This document shows positions 54,009 through 63,182 of a stretch of DNA of 64,000 nucleotides, piece after piece (position 1 is the stretch's first letter; the number at the start of each line of letters is the position of its first letter). Location: NCBI RefSeq assembly GCF_007750855.1, contig NZ_CP036291.1, positions 1,984,001 through 2,048,000 of the forward strand, given 5' to 3'. The DNA comes from Pirellulimonas nuda. Lineage in GTDB: Bacteria; Planctomycetota; Planctomycetia; Pirellulales; Lacipirellulaceae. Below the pieces are notes generated by a model. The model did no database searches. It was not told the origin of the DNA and worked only from the letters and a program-made list of their open reading frames with translations. The position numbers were made by a program, and so were the translations under genes.

Positions 54009-54146
54009 CGGGCGTGGAAGGGGAGGGGGGAGCGGATCGCGTGTTGTAGTACACGCTGGCGCCGAAAGCCACTCTCTCCCGCTTGTCCCACTCAGAAGAA
54101 GAACGCTCGCCGGGCATGCTCCTCGGCGAGCCGATGGCCGAAGCCA

Positions 54147-55424
54147 CTAACGAACGCGCGCTTTGAACTGGAGGACGCCACCCTTGCCAGCTTCGAGTGG
54201 GTCTTTGATCTCCCACCGAAGGACGAGCGATCCCTGGCCGTTCTCGCTGGTCGAGAAGCCCGCTGCAATGCTCGACGAGGCGGAGTCCGGCACGTACTCG
54301 AGCCGGGTAGCAAGATTGTCAACGATGGTCACGTTGCCTATCGTCTGACCGCCCACATTGTCGAACCGCAGCGTAAACTCGACGATCTCGCCCGGCTTGG
54401 CGTGGTCTGTCGAGGCGAGTTTGATAAGTCGCAAGCAGGGTTCGGGCTCCTCGAGGCCGTACAGAACGCCTGGCTGGAGCGCCGACGTGAACGCCTGAAC
54501 CGACTTCCCGCCGATGGTTACCTGGACGGCCTGATCGCCGGTCCAGGTCAGTGCGGCAAGCGCGCTCTTGGCAAGCCAAGGCTTCTCCGCATTGTCGACC
54601 AAACCGAGTTTCACGACTTGGACGTTGCAGTAGGGCTTGATCATGTCGCGCACTTCGCGGATGACAACCCTGGCTTCCATCTCGCCGGCTTGTTGGCGCT
54701 GGAGCAGCAGCCCTGGTGGCAGCTCGCCGATCTTGGCGATCGGCTGCAAGTTCTGCAGCGTTGTGCTGGGTTCTAGCACGTCGTCGGCTCGGACCGGCTG
54801 AATGTCTTCAACCATGGCGCCAAGCCGGATACGCTGCTCGTCCTCCACGAGTGAGACTACACGACGCACCGCACCGAAACGTGGTGCGTAGATGCAAACC
54901 CGGTTGCTTGGCTCCACTAGCACCTGGCCGTCCAGTGTGTCGTAGTGGGCAACTGTGTCCTGCTGCCCCAGGCCGTCGATGGTCCAATCGGCACGCACGC
55001 CGACCTCCGGGCCGTAATCGCCGCCGTCGCAGATGATCTCGTCGCTGGGAGTTGGTCCGTTGCATGGGGCGCACGGTGCGCAAGAAGGGCAGCAGCCGTT
55101 GCCGAACGAGCCGGTCGGGCAGGCAGCGGGGGCTTCGCACCCACCGATGCAATCACTCGGAGACGACTCGATATAAGCTGCCTGGGCTACGGTGTTCTGC
55201 GTGGTTGCATAGTCCACGTTGCCGCGGGGAGGCGACGCGTTCCGCGACGCGGCGAGCCGGTTATCGGATCCGGGATGCTGATCGAGCGCGAACCGCGACG
55301 ACTGACAGGCGGAAAGCATCGCCACGGCCACCGCTAAGATCGCCCAACGAAACCATTGGGGCAGGGCGGGGCAGGGGGGTGCGGGCGGAATGGAGTCCGA
55401 TCGGCTCATGCTGGGCGGGCTCAT
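54147..55424 (-). CDS. Lipoprotein with DUF11 domain
   Basis: This 425-residue protein has a lipoprotein signal ending LSACQSS, a cysteine-rich low-complexity stretch (about residues 90-125, with CCPSCAPCAPC), a middle domain of unknown type, and a C-terminal DUF11 domain (KPGEIVEFTLRFDNVGGQTIGN). DUF11 is common in large outer-membrane or S-layer-type proteins such as OmcB. Its start overlaps the preceding gene by 4 bases (ATGA). Likely anchored in the outer layer. Confidence 0.85.
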   Translation of the reverse strand: MSPPSMSRSDSIPPAPPCPALPQWFRWAILAVAVAMLSACQSSRFALDQHPGSDNRLAASRNASPPRGNVDYATTQNTVAQAAYIESSPSDCIGGCEAPAACPTGSFGNGCCPSCAPCAPCNGPTPSDEIICDGGDYGPEVGVRADWTIDGLGQQDTVAHYDTLDGQVLVEPSNRVCIYAPRFGAVRRVVSLVEDEQRIRLGAMVEDIQPVRADDVLEPSTTLQNLQPIAKIGELPPGLLLQRQQAGEMEARVVIREVRDMIKPYCNVQVVKLGLVDNAEKPWLAKSALAALTWTGDQAVQVTIGGKSVQAFTSALQPGVLYGLEEPEPCLRLIKLASTDHAKPGEIVEFTLRFDNVGGQTIGNVTIVDNLATRLEYVPDSASSSIAAGFSTSENGQGSLVLRWEIKDPLEAGKGGVLQFKARVR

Positions 55425-56158
55425 TCGCGGTAGGTCTGCGGGAGGTTGTCGTACAGCTCGATCGGCGGGCTGCCGTACGAGAAGACGCCGTCGGGCGACA
55501 TCTCGGGCGGCCGGCGGGCGCCGATCCGGACGATTGCTATGGGGCGACCCAGCATGTCAGCGGTGACGAGAGGGTCTTCGCCTTGCCGAGCCTCGAACCA
55601 GTGGACGCCTTCTTTCTGTTCGACGGGAAGTGCTTGAGCAGGGTCCTCGACATACACCACTCGGGTCACGAACGACCCCTGAGCGGCAAACTGAAGGTCT
55701 TCCTTGGTGAGCTCGATCGGCACCGGAAAAGACAGCATCTTGCCCGCGGGCGGGTAGAGCCGATCGATCAGCTCAACCGTTGGGTAGACCTCTGTCTCTT
55801 CGTAGTTCGGCACCCCCGTCACGCGCAGGCGGTAGACCATCGCTAGCCGCATGCCTACCACTTGGCTGGGAGAGTGAGGCTCGGCGAACCCTCCGCCGGT
55901 GACGACCGATACCGCGGCCCCCTCGGGCACCGATATCTCGACGGGCTGAGTGTAACAAGACAACGGTCCGCCCCTCAGCAGCCGCTGGCCGCCAATCGCT
56001 CCCGGAGGCATGACGCCGGCGTGCAGCCAATGCGCCTGGGGTTGCTGAGCCAGGACACGGTGTCCCGGCAACGCAAGCGCCCACACTGCCAATAGAATCC
56101 AGCCGGCGGCTGATGTCCGCCTGAAGGCGGAGATCCTGAGGGTGCGGACCGTTGTCAT
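55421..56158 (-). CDS. Exported protein of envelope operon
   Basis: This 245-residue protein has an N-terminal hydrophobic segment (AGWILLAVWALALPGHRVLA). Its middle (YRLRVTGVPNYEETEVYPTV, then PVPIELTKEDLQFAAQG and FVTRVVYVEDP) is clearly related to the same region of the 504-residue neighbour. The shared domain ends in IAIVRIGARRP. No enzyme motif is visible. Translationally coupled to the DUF11 lipoprotein. Confidence 0.8.
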   Translation of the reverse strand: MTTVRTLRISAFRRTSAAGWILLAVWALALPGHRVLAQQPQAHWLHAGVMPPGAIGGQRLLRGGPLSCYTQPVEISVPEGAAVSVVTGGGFAEPHSPSQVVGMRLAMVYRLRVTGVPNYEETEVYPTVELIDRLYPPAGKMLSFPVPIELTKEDLQFAAQGSFVTRVVYVEDPAQALPVEQKEGVHWFEARQGEDPLVTADMLGRPIAIVRIGARRPPEMSPDGVFSYGSPPIELYDNLPQTYRE

Positions 56159-56222
56159 AGTTCGAAGACGCAGTAAGTGATTACGAAGTCTCGAGATCGT
56201 TCAACCTCGTCGGCTCTTCTCG

Positions 56223-57737
56223 CTATTCACACTGGGCGCCGCTGGGGGCGAAACACTCTTCCCCACCACCGCCGGCATGGGCGTTGACCGCAGCGGCTAC
56301 AGCACTCCGGCCGAGAGGAGCGACGGTGCCGCCGAACAGCTTGAACGGAGCACGGTGTGCTTCGTTGACGTGGACGTGGTTGACCGGCGCCGGGTAGTTC
56401 ATTCCGGGACGCTGCTTGACCGTGACCTGAACCTTTGGTGTCGGCGGCGGCAGGCAAACCCGCGTGCGATTGACCATGGTGTGGTTCCGCAGACCGGCGG
56501 GCACGCCCAACGGGATGTGCGGCGGGCCCGGGATGCCGATCGGCGTACCGGTAATCGGCATGCCGTATTGCGGACCGTAGTTCGGAACCATGTGCGGCGG
56601 CACCGCGTTCGGGGCGAATCCGGCGGTCGGCGCCCCCATCGGCATCGGTCCGCCGGCGTAGCCTCCGGGCGCCTGTCCCGTGTAGGCGTTGCTTCCCTCA
56701 CACGCAGGGGCCTGATAGCCGTTGCCGTTGTACATCTCTTCTTCGTACGCCGGCCCGGGGTACGCCTCACCCTCGATCACCATTTGGGCTTGGTCGACTT
56801 GTGGGCCGTACGAAGCGGGGAAAACCTGCCCCATCCGGCTCATGCCGCGGCCAGACTCGAGGTCCTTGTTGCCGATCCGGACGATTGCCAAGATCGAACC
56901 CCGACGATCGGCTTCGGCGATCGGGTCGCAGCCCGGATCGAGTCGGGTGCTGACCAACGTTTCGACGCCGGCCAAGGCGAGCTCTTGGAACTCAGGGTCC
57001 GGAAGGTAGATGACCTTGGTGACAAAGTTGCCACTGATCACCTGATCGAAGTCTTCTTCGGTGAACTGAATGGGGATAGGAGCGTGTGCCAGATACGCGT
57101 CCGTGCGGGGCGTCACTGGGGCTACTTCGAGTGTGGGATAGAGCGTCACGACCTCGTGACCGGGGATGTTCGTCAGCCGAAGGCGGTAGATGGCGCCTTG
57201 GGCAAAGTCCTGCCGCCCGGGCACCACCAACGGAGATGAATCGAACATGCCGGGAGCGGAAAGGTCCCACTGGACCTGCAATCCGGCCTCGCCAATAAAG
57301 GCGATCTGTGAGGTCGTCGGCGGGCCACCCATACAACCGGCGCCGGCCATGCCGCCATCAGCAGGGCACGAACCGCCGCTACAGCCGCCGTCGAAGCAGC
57401 CGCACTGCATGATGTCACCGCCGGCGGCCATGGGGCCTTGAGCCTGCATGAAGTTCTGCTCCTGGTCGGCGGCGCACCCCTGACCATAACTTGGGCAGGC
57501 GCCGCCGCTGCCGCCGCCGGGGCCGTAGGGGCGCTGCCCCATGGAGGGGTCGGCCCCCATCGTCATCTGATTCCCAACCGGGATCACGCCAGGGCCGGGC
57601 CCCCCAACTCCAGGGCCGGGGTGCATCAGCCGCTCCGACGGAGGGAGGTTGTAGGCCATGCGCCCCTGCCCTTGGCAACCAACGGCGGCTGCTGAGGCAA
57701 TGACCAGACTGCTAAACAGCCATTTGCGAACGTGCAT
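56223..57737 (-). CDS. Lipoprotein of envelope operon, Gly/Pro/Met-rich
   Basis: This 504-residue protein has a lipobox (ASAAAVGCQG) at the N-terminus. Three parts follow: a glycine/cysteine-rich stretch, the shared domain (YRLRLTNIPGHEVVTLYPTL, PIPIQFTEEDFDQVISG, FVTKVIYLPDP, ILAIVRIG), and a long G/P/M-rich tail (about residues 300-440). It is the first gene of the three-gene operon. The shared domain points to a common partner or assembly with its neighbour. Confidence 0.8.
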   Translation of the reverse strand: MHVRKWLFSSLVIASAAAVGCQGQGRMAYNLPPSERLMHPGPGVGGPGPGVIPVGNQMTMGADPSMGQRPYGPGGGSGGACPSYGQGCAADQEQNFMQAQGPMAAGGDIMQCGCFDGGCSGGSCPADGGMAGAGCMGGPPTTSQIAFIGEAGLQVQWDLSAPGMFDSSPLVVPGRQDFAQGAIYRLRLTNIPGHEVVTLYPTLEVAPVTPRTDAYLAHAPIPIQFTEEDFDQVISGNFVTKVIYLPDPEFQELALAGVETLVSTRLDPGCDPIAEADRRGSILAIVRIGNKDLESGRGMSRMGQVFPASYGPQVDQAQMVIEGEAYPGPAYEEEMYNGNGYQAPACEGSNAYTGQAPGGYAGGPMPMGAPTAGFAPNAVPPHMVPNYGPQYGMPITGTPIGIPGPPHIPLGVPAGLRNHTMVNRTRVCLPPPTPKVQVTVKQRPGMNYPAPVNHVHVNEAHRAPFKLFGGTVAPLGRSAVAAAVNAHAGGGGEECFAPSGAQCE

Positions 57738-58022
57738 CGGTTCCCCCTAGTCGAATGTCCCGGCAGCATGGCGACCGCATCGGTCGCTTGACTGTTTTCG
57801 TAAGGCCGTCTCCACGGCCCGTGATCCTTACGCCGAACCCTGCAAGGCGCTGGTTGTCGCCGCTCAATGAAACGGCATCGACCCGAGCGAGTGAGACGGC
57901 CTAGAATCGCGGCCGCCTGAGCCGCCACGCCTAGCCGTCGCCGCTCGACTGCGGCGCCCCTGCGAAAGTAATGGTCGGCCTTACGCGAGACCGATCTTTC
58001 GCAAAACCGTCAGAACCGGACT

Positions 58023-59033
58023 ATGAAGAGCATCTTGCGCAACCTCACACGGGCGATGTGGTGCGTGGCCGCTGGCGCCGCCGCCTACTACGCGCAGGAC
58101 GCCTGGCGTGCCAAACACAGCAGCCGTTCTGCTACGCACGGCGGCGCCGTCCCGGTGTTGACGACCATCGACACCATTACGGGCGATCAACTGCTAGCAG
58201 CGGCCCAACTGGCAGTCGATCAGCCGACCACCTTGGTCGCTGACATAGAACAGACGGGCTTGGTAGCAGAGCAATCGGTGTCGCTATCTGGGCAGTACCA
58301 GCAGCAGGGCAGGGGGGAGAGTCGCCGGTTCTGCTGGACGCTTCGGGGCCGAGTCGGCCGCGGATCGGTGCGTCTCTGGCAGGTGTCTGCGCAGGATATC
58401 CTCTGGACCGACTTGGCTTGGGACACCGATGGACCCAACGCCCGCCGCTCTGTGGAACGCATCGACCTCGCACGACTACGAGCGGAAGTCGCCCCGTCGG
58501 GCGATCTGGAGAACATCGATCCGGGTCAGGCACGCGCCGCGTTCGCGCGCCCAGAATTATGGCCCACGCAAGGGGGATTGCCTGCCCTACTAGTCGCGCT
58601 CGGCCAGACGTTCAAATTCAACGCGCCGGCGCTCATGCGCATGCGAGACCGCCCGGTTTACGCGTTAATCGGGCGGAGTTCCCTGCCGGCGGACGGAGCG
58701 TACTCCGTAGTTCCCGACCATGTGCTCTTGGTGGTAGACGCGACGCTGAGGATGCCCATCCTGGTGGAATACCGCGCGTCGGACGATCCGCTGGCCGACT
58801 CGGCGCTCGCAGACTCTCAAAGGCTAATTGAGAGCGAACGTCCACTGTTCAGGATTCGCATCCTCAATCCGCGCCCCGATGCACCGGTCGACGCAGACCG
58901 TTTCGCCTATACGCCCCCCCCCGACGTCGCCTGGACCGACCGGACCGACGCCAGGCTCCGCAACCTTAGGCAGGCTGTCAGGCCGAGGGCGGAGGCGACA
59001 ACGCGACCCCCGGCCGACTCCGTGTCCCGCTGA
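58023..59033 (+). CDS. Secreted hypothetical protein, LolA-like fold possible
   Basis: This 336-residue protein has an N-terminal signal-anchor (LTRAMWCVAAGAAAYYAQDAW). The body has alternating beta strands (VADIEQTGLVAEQSVSLSGQ, then FCWTLRGRVGRGSVRLWQVS), reminiscent of LolA/LolB-type periplasmic carriers. That comparison is a guess from pattern. It is divergent from the envelope operon, and its stop nearly touches that of pdxA. Confidence 0.7.
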   Translation: MKSILRNLTRAMWCVAAGAAAYYAQDAWRAKHSSRSATHGGAVPVLTTIDTITGDQLLAAAQLAVDQPTTLVADIEQTGLVAEQSVSLSGQYQQQGRGESRRFCWTLRGRVGRGSVRLWQVSAQDILWTDLAWDTDGPNARRSVERIDLARLRAEVAPSGDLENIDPGQARAAFARPELWPTQGGLPALLVALGQTFKFNAPALMRMRDRPVYALIGRSSLPADGAYSVVPDHVLLVVDATLRMPILVEYRASDDPLADSALADSQRLIESERPLFRIRILNPRPDAPVDADRFAYTPPPDVAWTDRTDARLRNLRQAVRPRAEATTRPPADSVSR

Positions 59034-59036
59034 CGC

Positions 59037-60056
59037 CTAGCGTGTGGCTGCTAGCAGTGCTGCGGTGCGGGCCGCGGCGATGAGACCCGCCGGTTCTGCT
59101 TGACCTTTCCAGGCTAGGTCGGGCGCGGTGCCGTGGGCGACGCTCGTGCGGACAATAGGGAGCCCCAGCGTAATATTCACGGCAGCGTGCATACCCAAGA
59201 GTTTCAGAGCGATATGCCCTTGGTCGTGGTACATCGCCACAACCGCGTCGAACTCGCCGTGCCGTGCCCGCATCATCAGTGTGTCGGTCGGGTACGGCCC
59301 GCTGACGAGCAAGCCCTCTGCACGCACGCAAGCCACCGCCGGGGCAATGACGCGGGATTCTTCATCGCCAAACAGACCAGACTCACCCCCGTGCGGATTA
59401 AGGGCGGCTACGGCGACCCGCGGCTGAGCGGCGCCAAGCCGCTGCAGGGCTCGGTGCGCGAGCCGACATTTCGCGGCGATGGCATCGATTGAAAGCAGAT
59501 CGGGCACGCTCCGCAGCGACGTGTGCAGCGTCACGTGCACCACCCCAAGGCCAAAGGCGCCTTCGATCTGCTCTCCGGGAGGGAGGTAGAGCATCATGGC
59601 AAAGTCTTGCACGCCGCATAGTTCCGCCAGCAGCTCCGTATGCCCCGGGTAGATCTTGCCGGCCGCGTGCAGGGCCGCCTTGCTTAGCGGCGCGGTGACG
59701 ATCGCGTCGCACGCATTTTGCAACGCGTGTTCCACCGCCGCTGTCACGGCGCCAAAGGCAACTTCTCCGCCGATCGCAGTGATCTGGCCCGGGGTAGGGC
59801 GGAGGTCGTTCGGCCCAACGGCCAAGCAGGGCATCCGGTCGGGGCGGCTGCGAGCGTATCCGTCAGAGAGTACCGCCGTCTCCTCTACCTCGACGGGCGC
59901 GTCGAGCAGCTTCACTGCCTGCCGAAGGACTCCTGGCGGGCCGACCGCCACGGGGAGACATGAAGTGTGCAGACGTTCATCGGACCATGCGGCGGCAATC
60001 ACCTCTGGTCCAATGCCATTGGGATCTCCTGCGGTGATCAGTATCCTCGGTCGCAT
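59037..60056 (-). CDS. pdxA: 4-hydroxythreonine-4-phosphate dehydrogenase
   Basis: This 339-residue protein belongs to PdxA, starting ITAGDPNGIGPEV and with TAPLSKAALHAAG, metal ligands in YPGHTELL, VTLHTSL and MYHDQGHIALKLLG. It catalyses the oxidation step of vitamin B6 synthesis. A PdxA2-type enzyme for other substrates cannot be excluded. Normal family length. Confidence 0.94.
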   Translation of the reverse strand: MRPRILITAGDPNGIGPEVIAAAWSDERLHTSCLPVAVGPPGVLRQAVKLLDAPVEVEETAVLSDGYARSRPDRMPCLAVGPNDLRPTPGQITAIGGEVAFGAVTAAVEHALQNACDAIVTAPLSKAALHAAGKIYPGHTELLAELCGVQDFAMMLYLPPGEQIEGAFGLGVVHVTLHTSLRSVPDLLSIDAIAAKCRLAHRALQRLGAAQPRVAVAALNPHGGESGLFGDEESRVIAPAVACVRAEGLLVSGPYPTDTLMMRARHGEFDAVVAMYHDQGHIALKLLGMHAAVNITLGLPIVRTSVAHGTAPDLAWKGQAEPAGLIAAARTAALLAATR

Positions 60057-60343
60057 GGGCAGGATCCCAGAGATCGTGTAGCGGTGAAATAGCCAGGCCG
60101 AAGGGGAAGACTTTGCTTCGGAAGATCCGATCTAACTGTTATACGTCTTTCACTACGCGCGGGCGGACCTTGCTGGATGCCCGATACGAACGCTCAAAAC
60201 AGCCGAAAAATGGGTGTTTTGGGCGGCGGGCGGAGGCCTGGCAGGTTGTGTTGACAGGAGGCCGTGACAGGGCAATTTAGGCAAGTATACTGGGATTGAG
60301 CGTTTTCCAGCATTCCCTTAGCTTGTTCTCAGGTTCGGCGCCG

Positions 60344-60526
60344 ATGGCCAAAGCGATGACGATCGGCGGTATGGTCGTCGCGGGGCTCCTGGCTTTGGTC
60401 TTTGGATTGGACCTGATACTGGGCGTCCCGTTTGACGGCGCTAGCACCTGGATGGACATAGGATTCTTGCTTTGTGGTCTAATACTAGGCTACATGAGCT
60501 GGAACGCCTTCAAAGGCGCCAAGTAG
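60344..60526 (+). CDS. Small two-helix membrane protein
   Basis: This 60-residue protein has two hydrophobic segments: MTIGGMVVAGLLALVFGLDL and MDIGFLLCGLILGYMSW. ATG at 60344 is chosen over a TTG upstream because it starts directly before the first helix. The 288-base gap before it shows nothing else. Small planctomycete membrane proteins of this type are common; function unknown. Confidence 0.75.
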   Translation: MAKAMTIGGMVVAGLLALVFGLDLILGVPFDGASTWMDIGFLLCGLILGYMSWNAFKGAK

Positions 60527-60622
60527 ACGCTCCCTGCACCCGAGCCCACCAGTTGGCGGTTCGTACGCCGGGTCCTTCAATGAGATGAACGGCGTGCACC
60601 TCGGATGCCAGGGATTGGTACC

Positions 60623-61636
60623 ATGCAGAACTTCCGGCCCCACCCCCTCTTGCGAGGGGGGCATGCGCAAACGCTTGCCGGGATGTGCCTCTCCTACCCG
60701 TACCGCGATTACTCGGCCGTTCAGCAGCTGGTGAGCCTCGATGACGGTGATCGTCTCGTGTTGCACGACGATTGTCCCGATGATTGGCGCCCTGGACAAC
60801 GCGTAGCGGTTCTCGTGCACGGGCTCGGCGGCACTCATAATAGCCCCTACGTCCGACGCTTGGCGGAGAAGCTCAACGATTTAGGAACGCGGACGTTTCG
60901 ACTTGATCTTCGCGGGTGTGGCGTAGGCGAAGACCACTCTCGCGGCGGAGCACACGGCGCCAGTTGGCCCGATCTTGCGGCGGCGGTCGAGCACGTCGCG
61001 GTCTTGTGCCCAGACTCGCCGACCGCGCTCGTCGGCTACTCGCTGGGAGGAGCGCTCGCTCTGAACTTGGCGGGAGAACTTGGGTCCGGAAAGTGCGGCA
61101 ACCTGACCTCGGTGTTCGCCGTTTGCCCTCCGCTCGATTTGCTGTCGCTGGGGCGTCGGTTCCGCGGGTTCCCCGCCCGAATCTATGATCGCCATTTCTG
61201 CGATATGATGTGGCGACACATCACGCGTCGGGTCGAATCGATGGCTAACCCGCCCGTAATTGACCTCACGCGCAGACCGCGGACGCTGAGGAAGCTAGAC
61301 GAATGGGTAATCGCGCCGTTCCACGGCTATGCGGACGTGCTGGAGTACTATTCTCACGCCAATGCGGGGCCCCGGTTGGCATCGATCAACATCCCGACCA
61401 GGATTGTGTTGGCGGCCGACGACCCGGTGATCCCGATCGAGCCCCTCGAGCACTATCCACGTAGCTCCCACGTTGAGGCCTTTATTACGCCAAGCGGCGG
61501 GCACGTTGGCTTCGTCGGCCGACCCGGCGAGGACGCCGACACGCGTTGGATCGACTGGCGCGTCGCCGAGTGGATGATGGACCAGCCAGAGTGGGCGGTA
61601 GGCGGGGTCACGAACACTCTCGTGGCCGTTGGCTAA
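60623..61636 (+). CDS. Alpha/beta hydrolase, YheT family
   Basis: This 337-residue protein begins FRPHPLLRGGHAQTL, the classic YheT N-terminus. The nucleophile elbow is VGYSLGGALALN (Ser in G-x-S-x-G); the oxyanion part is VLVHGLGGTHNS, the acid is in VLAADDPVIP and the His in TPSGGHVGF. Members are esterases or carboxyl hydrolases. Start at 60623 has AGGGA upstream; an ATG at 60605 is also possible. Confidence 0.92.
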   Translation: MQNFRPHPLLRGGHAQTLAGMCLSYPYRDYSAVQQLVSLDDGDRLVLHDDCPDDWRPGQRVAVLVHGLGGTHNSPYVRRLAEKLNDLGTRTFRLDLRGCGVGEDHSRGGAHGASWPDLAAAVEHVAVLCPDSPTALVGYSLGGALALNLAGELGSGKCGNLTSVFAVCPPLDLLSLGRRFRGFPARIYDRHFCDMMWRHITRRVESMANPPVIDLTRRPRTLRKLDEWVIAPFHGYADVLEYYSHANAGPRLASINIPTRIVLAADDPVIPIEPLEHYPRSSHVEAFITPSGGHVGFVGRPGEDADTRWIDWRVAEWMMDQPEWAVGGVTNTLVAVG

Positions 61637-62556
61637 CGCCCGGCTGGCAATCGATCCGGGGCGGCCGCCGTTGGCGGATGCCTATGTGCCAGCGTTTCGA
61701 CCCGCGCCGCTGCGATTGCGATGCCAAGCCCTAAGAGCAGCGCGGCGGACAGCTTGAGTCGGTCGTGGTGATGAAACTGCAGTTCAGGGAGCAGGTCGCT
61801 CATTGAGATGCACAAGAACATCCCCGCGGCGAAGGCGAGCGAATAACTCACGCCCAAGCCCGATTCATCAGCCCCCAGCGGGGCGCCGACATAGAAAATG
61901 GCGACGCCAAGCGGGATCGACAGCGCGAACGCCCCGTTTGCAATCGCCCGCCACGCAGGCGAATAGCCCCCCTTGGCCATCAGCGTGCTGATGGTCATCG
62001 AATCAAACGGCTTGTGCAAGAAGATCGCTAGAAAGGCGCCGACCCCCGGAAGCGAGCTTACCGAGGCTTCGTGAGCCACGCTGGCGGCGAGGCCGATGCC
62101 GGCGACGATGCTGTGAACCGCCAGCCCAAACGATGCGCCGGTCCAGGAGATATCATGCACATGGTCGGTGTGAGCGTGATCGTGCGAGTCACACTCGAAA
62201 CGGTCCGTCGCCCCGCCTGCTTGATCGGGCGCGTCCGACGGGACATCGTGGTGGTGGAAGCAGAAGAACCGCTCAACGAAGAACATCGCCAAGAATCCTA
62301 GAAGACACACTCCGAACACCATCGAGATGCCGGTGATCGGGGAAGCGGTGGGGGCGGCGGTCGGATCTGCCTGCTGAGAGGCCACTTGCACCGCGATTAG
62401 CACCGCGTGTGGCAACAGGTGCAACAGGGCGACGCCCAGCATCACGCCGGCGACGCAGCTCACCGCGCACTCCATCCATTGATGCGTCAAACGCAGCCAC
62501 GTGGGGAGCATGCCACCGAGGACGCTGATCGCCACGATCAGGACACAGTAGTACAT
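61633..62556 (-). CDS. ZIP-family metal transporter
   Basis: This protein of about 307 residues has eight hydrophobic helices with the ZIP metal site HSIVAGIGLAASV and FLHKPFDS. A histidine-rich loop (HHHD, then DSHDHAHTDHVHD) lies between helices three and four, as in zinc and iron ZIP proteins. ATG at 62556 starts right before the first helix (MYYCVLIVAIS); the upstream in-frame part is proline-rich and lies in a polypurine stretch, so it is not used. Its stop overlaps the end of the YheT gene by 4 bases. Confidence 0.9.
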   Translation of the reverse strand: MYYCVLIVAISVLGGMLPTWLRLTHQWMECAVSCVAGVMLGVALLHLLPHAVLIAVQVASQQADPTAAPTASPITGISMVFGVCLLGFLAMFFVERFFCFHHHDVPSDAPDQAGGATDRFECDSHDHAHTDHVHDISWTGASFGLAVHSIVAGIGLAASVAHEASVSSLPGVGAFLAIFLHKPFDSMTISTLMAKGGYSPAWRAIANGAFALSIPLGVAIFYVGAPLGADESGLGVSYSLAFAAGMFLCISMSDLLPELQFHHHDRLKLSAALLLGLGIAIAAARVETLAHRHPPTAAAPDRLPAGR

Positions 62557-62717
62557 CAAGACAACGGCGGGCACGGCAAGCGCGGGGCAGGGGAGGGCAG
62601 GGGGGTATGCTTCAAGCCCACTAGTATTGAGCCGCGGCGGAAAAGCCGCAATCGTCGGCAGTTGATTCAACCACGTCCTGGCACTCGAGTCCCGCCTTCA
62701 AATACCAGGAAAATGCG

Positions 62718-63182
62718 ATGCGAAGCGTCATTCAGCGTGTGAGCGAGGCCCGCGTGACGGTAGACGACCAGGTCGTAGGTCAGGTCGGCGCTGGGCTGCT
62801 TGTGCTGCTGGGAGTTGGCCCAGACGACGGCGAAAGCCAGGTCGAGTGGATGGCGGAGAAGCTGGTCGGGCTGCGCGTTTTCGAGGATGAGCACGGGAAG
62901 ATGAATCGATCCCTGCTCGACGTACGAGGCGCGATGCTCATCGTGAGCCAATTCACGCTGCTTGGCGATTGTCGCAAGGGGCGCCGGCCAAGCTTCGTCA
63001 ATGCCGCGCCGCCGGAGCTGGCCGAGAGGCTCTATGACAGTTTCGTGCGGGCGGTCGGTCGACGGGGCGTTGAGACGGCCGCGGGAAAATTCCGCCGCCA
63101 GATGCAAGTCGCTTTGGTGAACGACGGTCCCGTGACGCTGATAGTCGACTCGCCAGAACCTGGCGGGGCGGGCGACGATTAG
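62718..63182 (+). CDS. dtd: D-aminoacyl-tRNA deacylase
   Basis: This 154-residue protein starts [15 protein letters not shown], with the catalytic motif SQFTLLGDC and [12 protein letters not shown]. It hydrolyses D-amino acids from mischarged tRNA. Full family length. Its stop overlaps that of the convergent YdjM-like gene by 4 bases. Confidence 0.95.
   Translation: MRSVIQRVSEARVTVDDQVVGQVGAGLLVLLGVGPDDGESQVEWMAEKLVGLRVFEDEHGKMNRSLLDVRGAMLIVSQFTLLGDCRKGRRPSFVNAAPPELAERLYDSFVRAVGRRGVETAAGKFRRQMQVALVNDGPVTLIVDSPEPGGAGDD

Noticed and set aside
62557..62670. Longer N-terminus for the ZIP transporter
   Set aside because: The extra residues are proline-rich, lie in a polypurine-polypyrimidine stretch and precede the natural first helix, so the ATG at 62556 is preferred.
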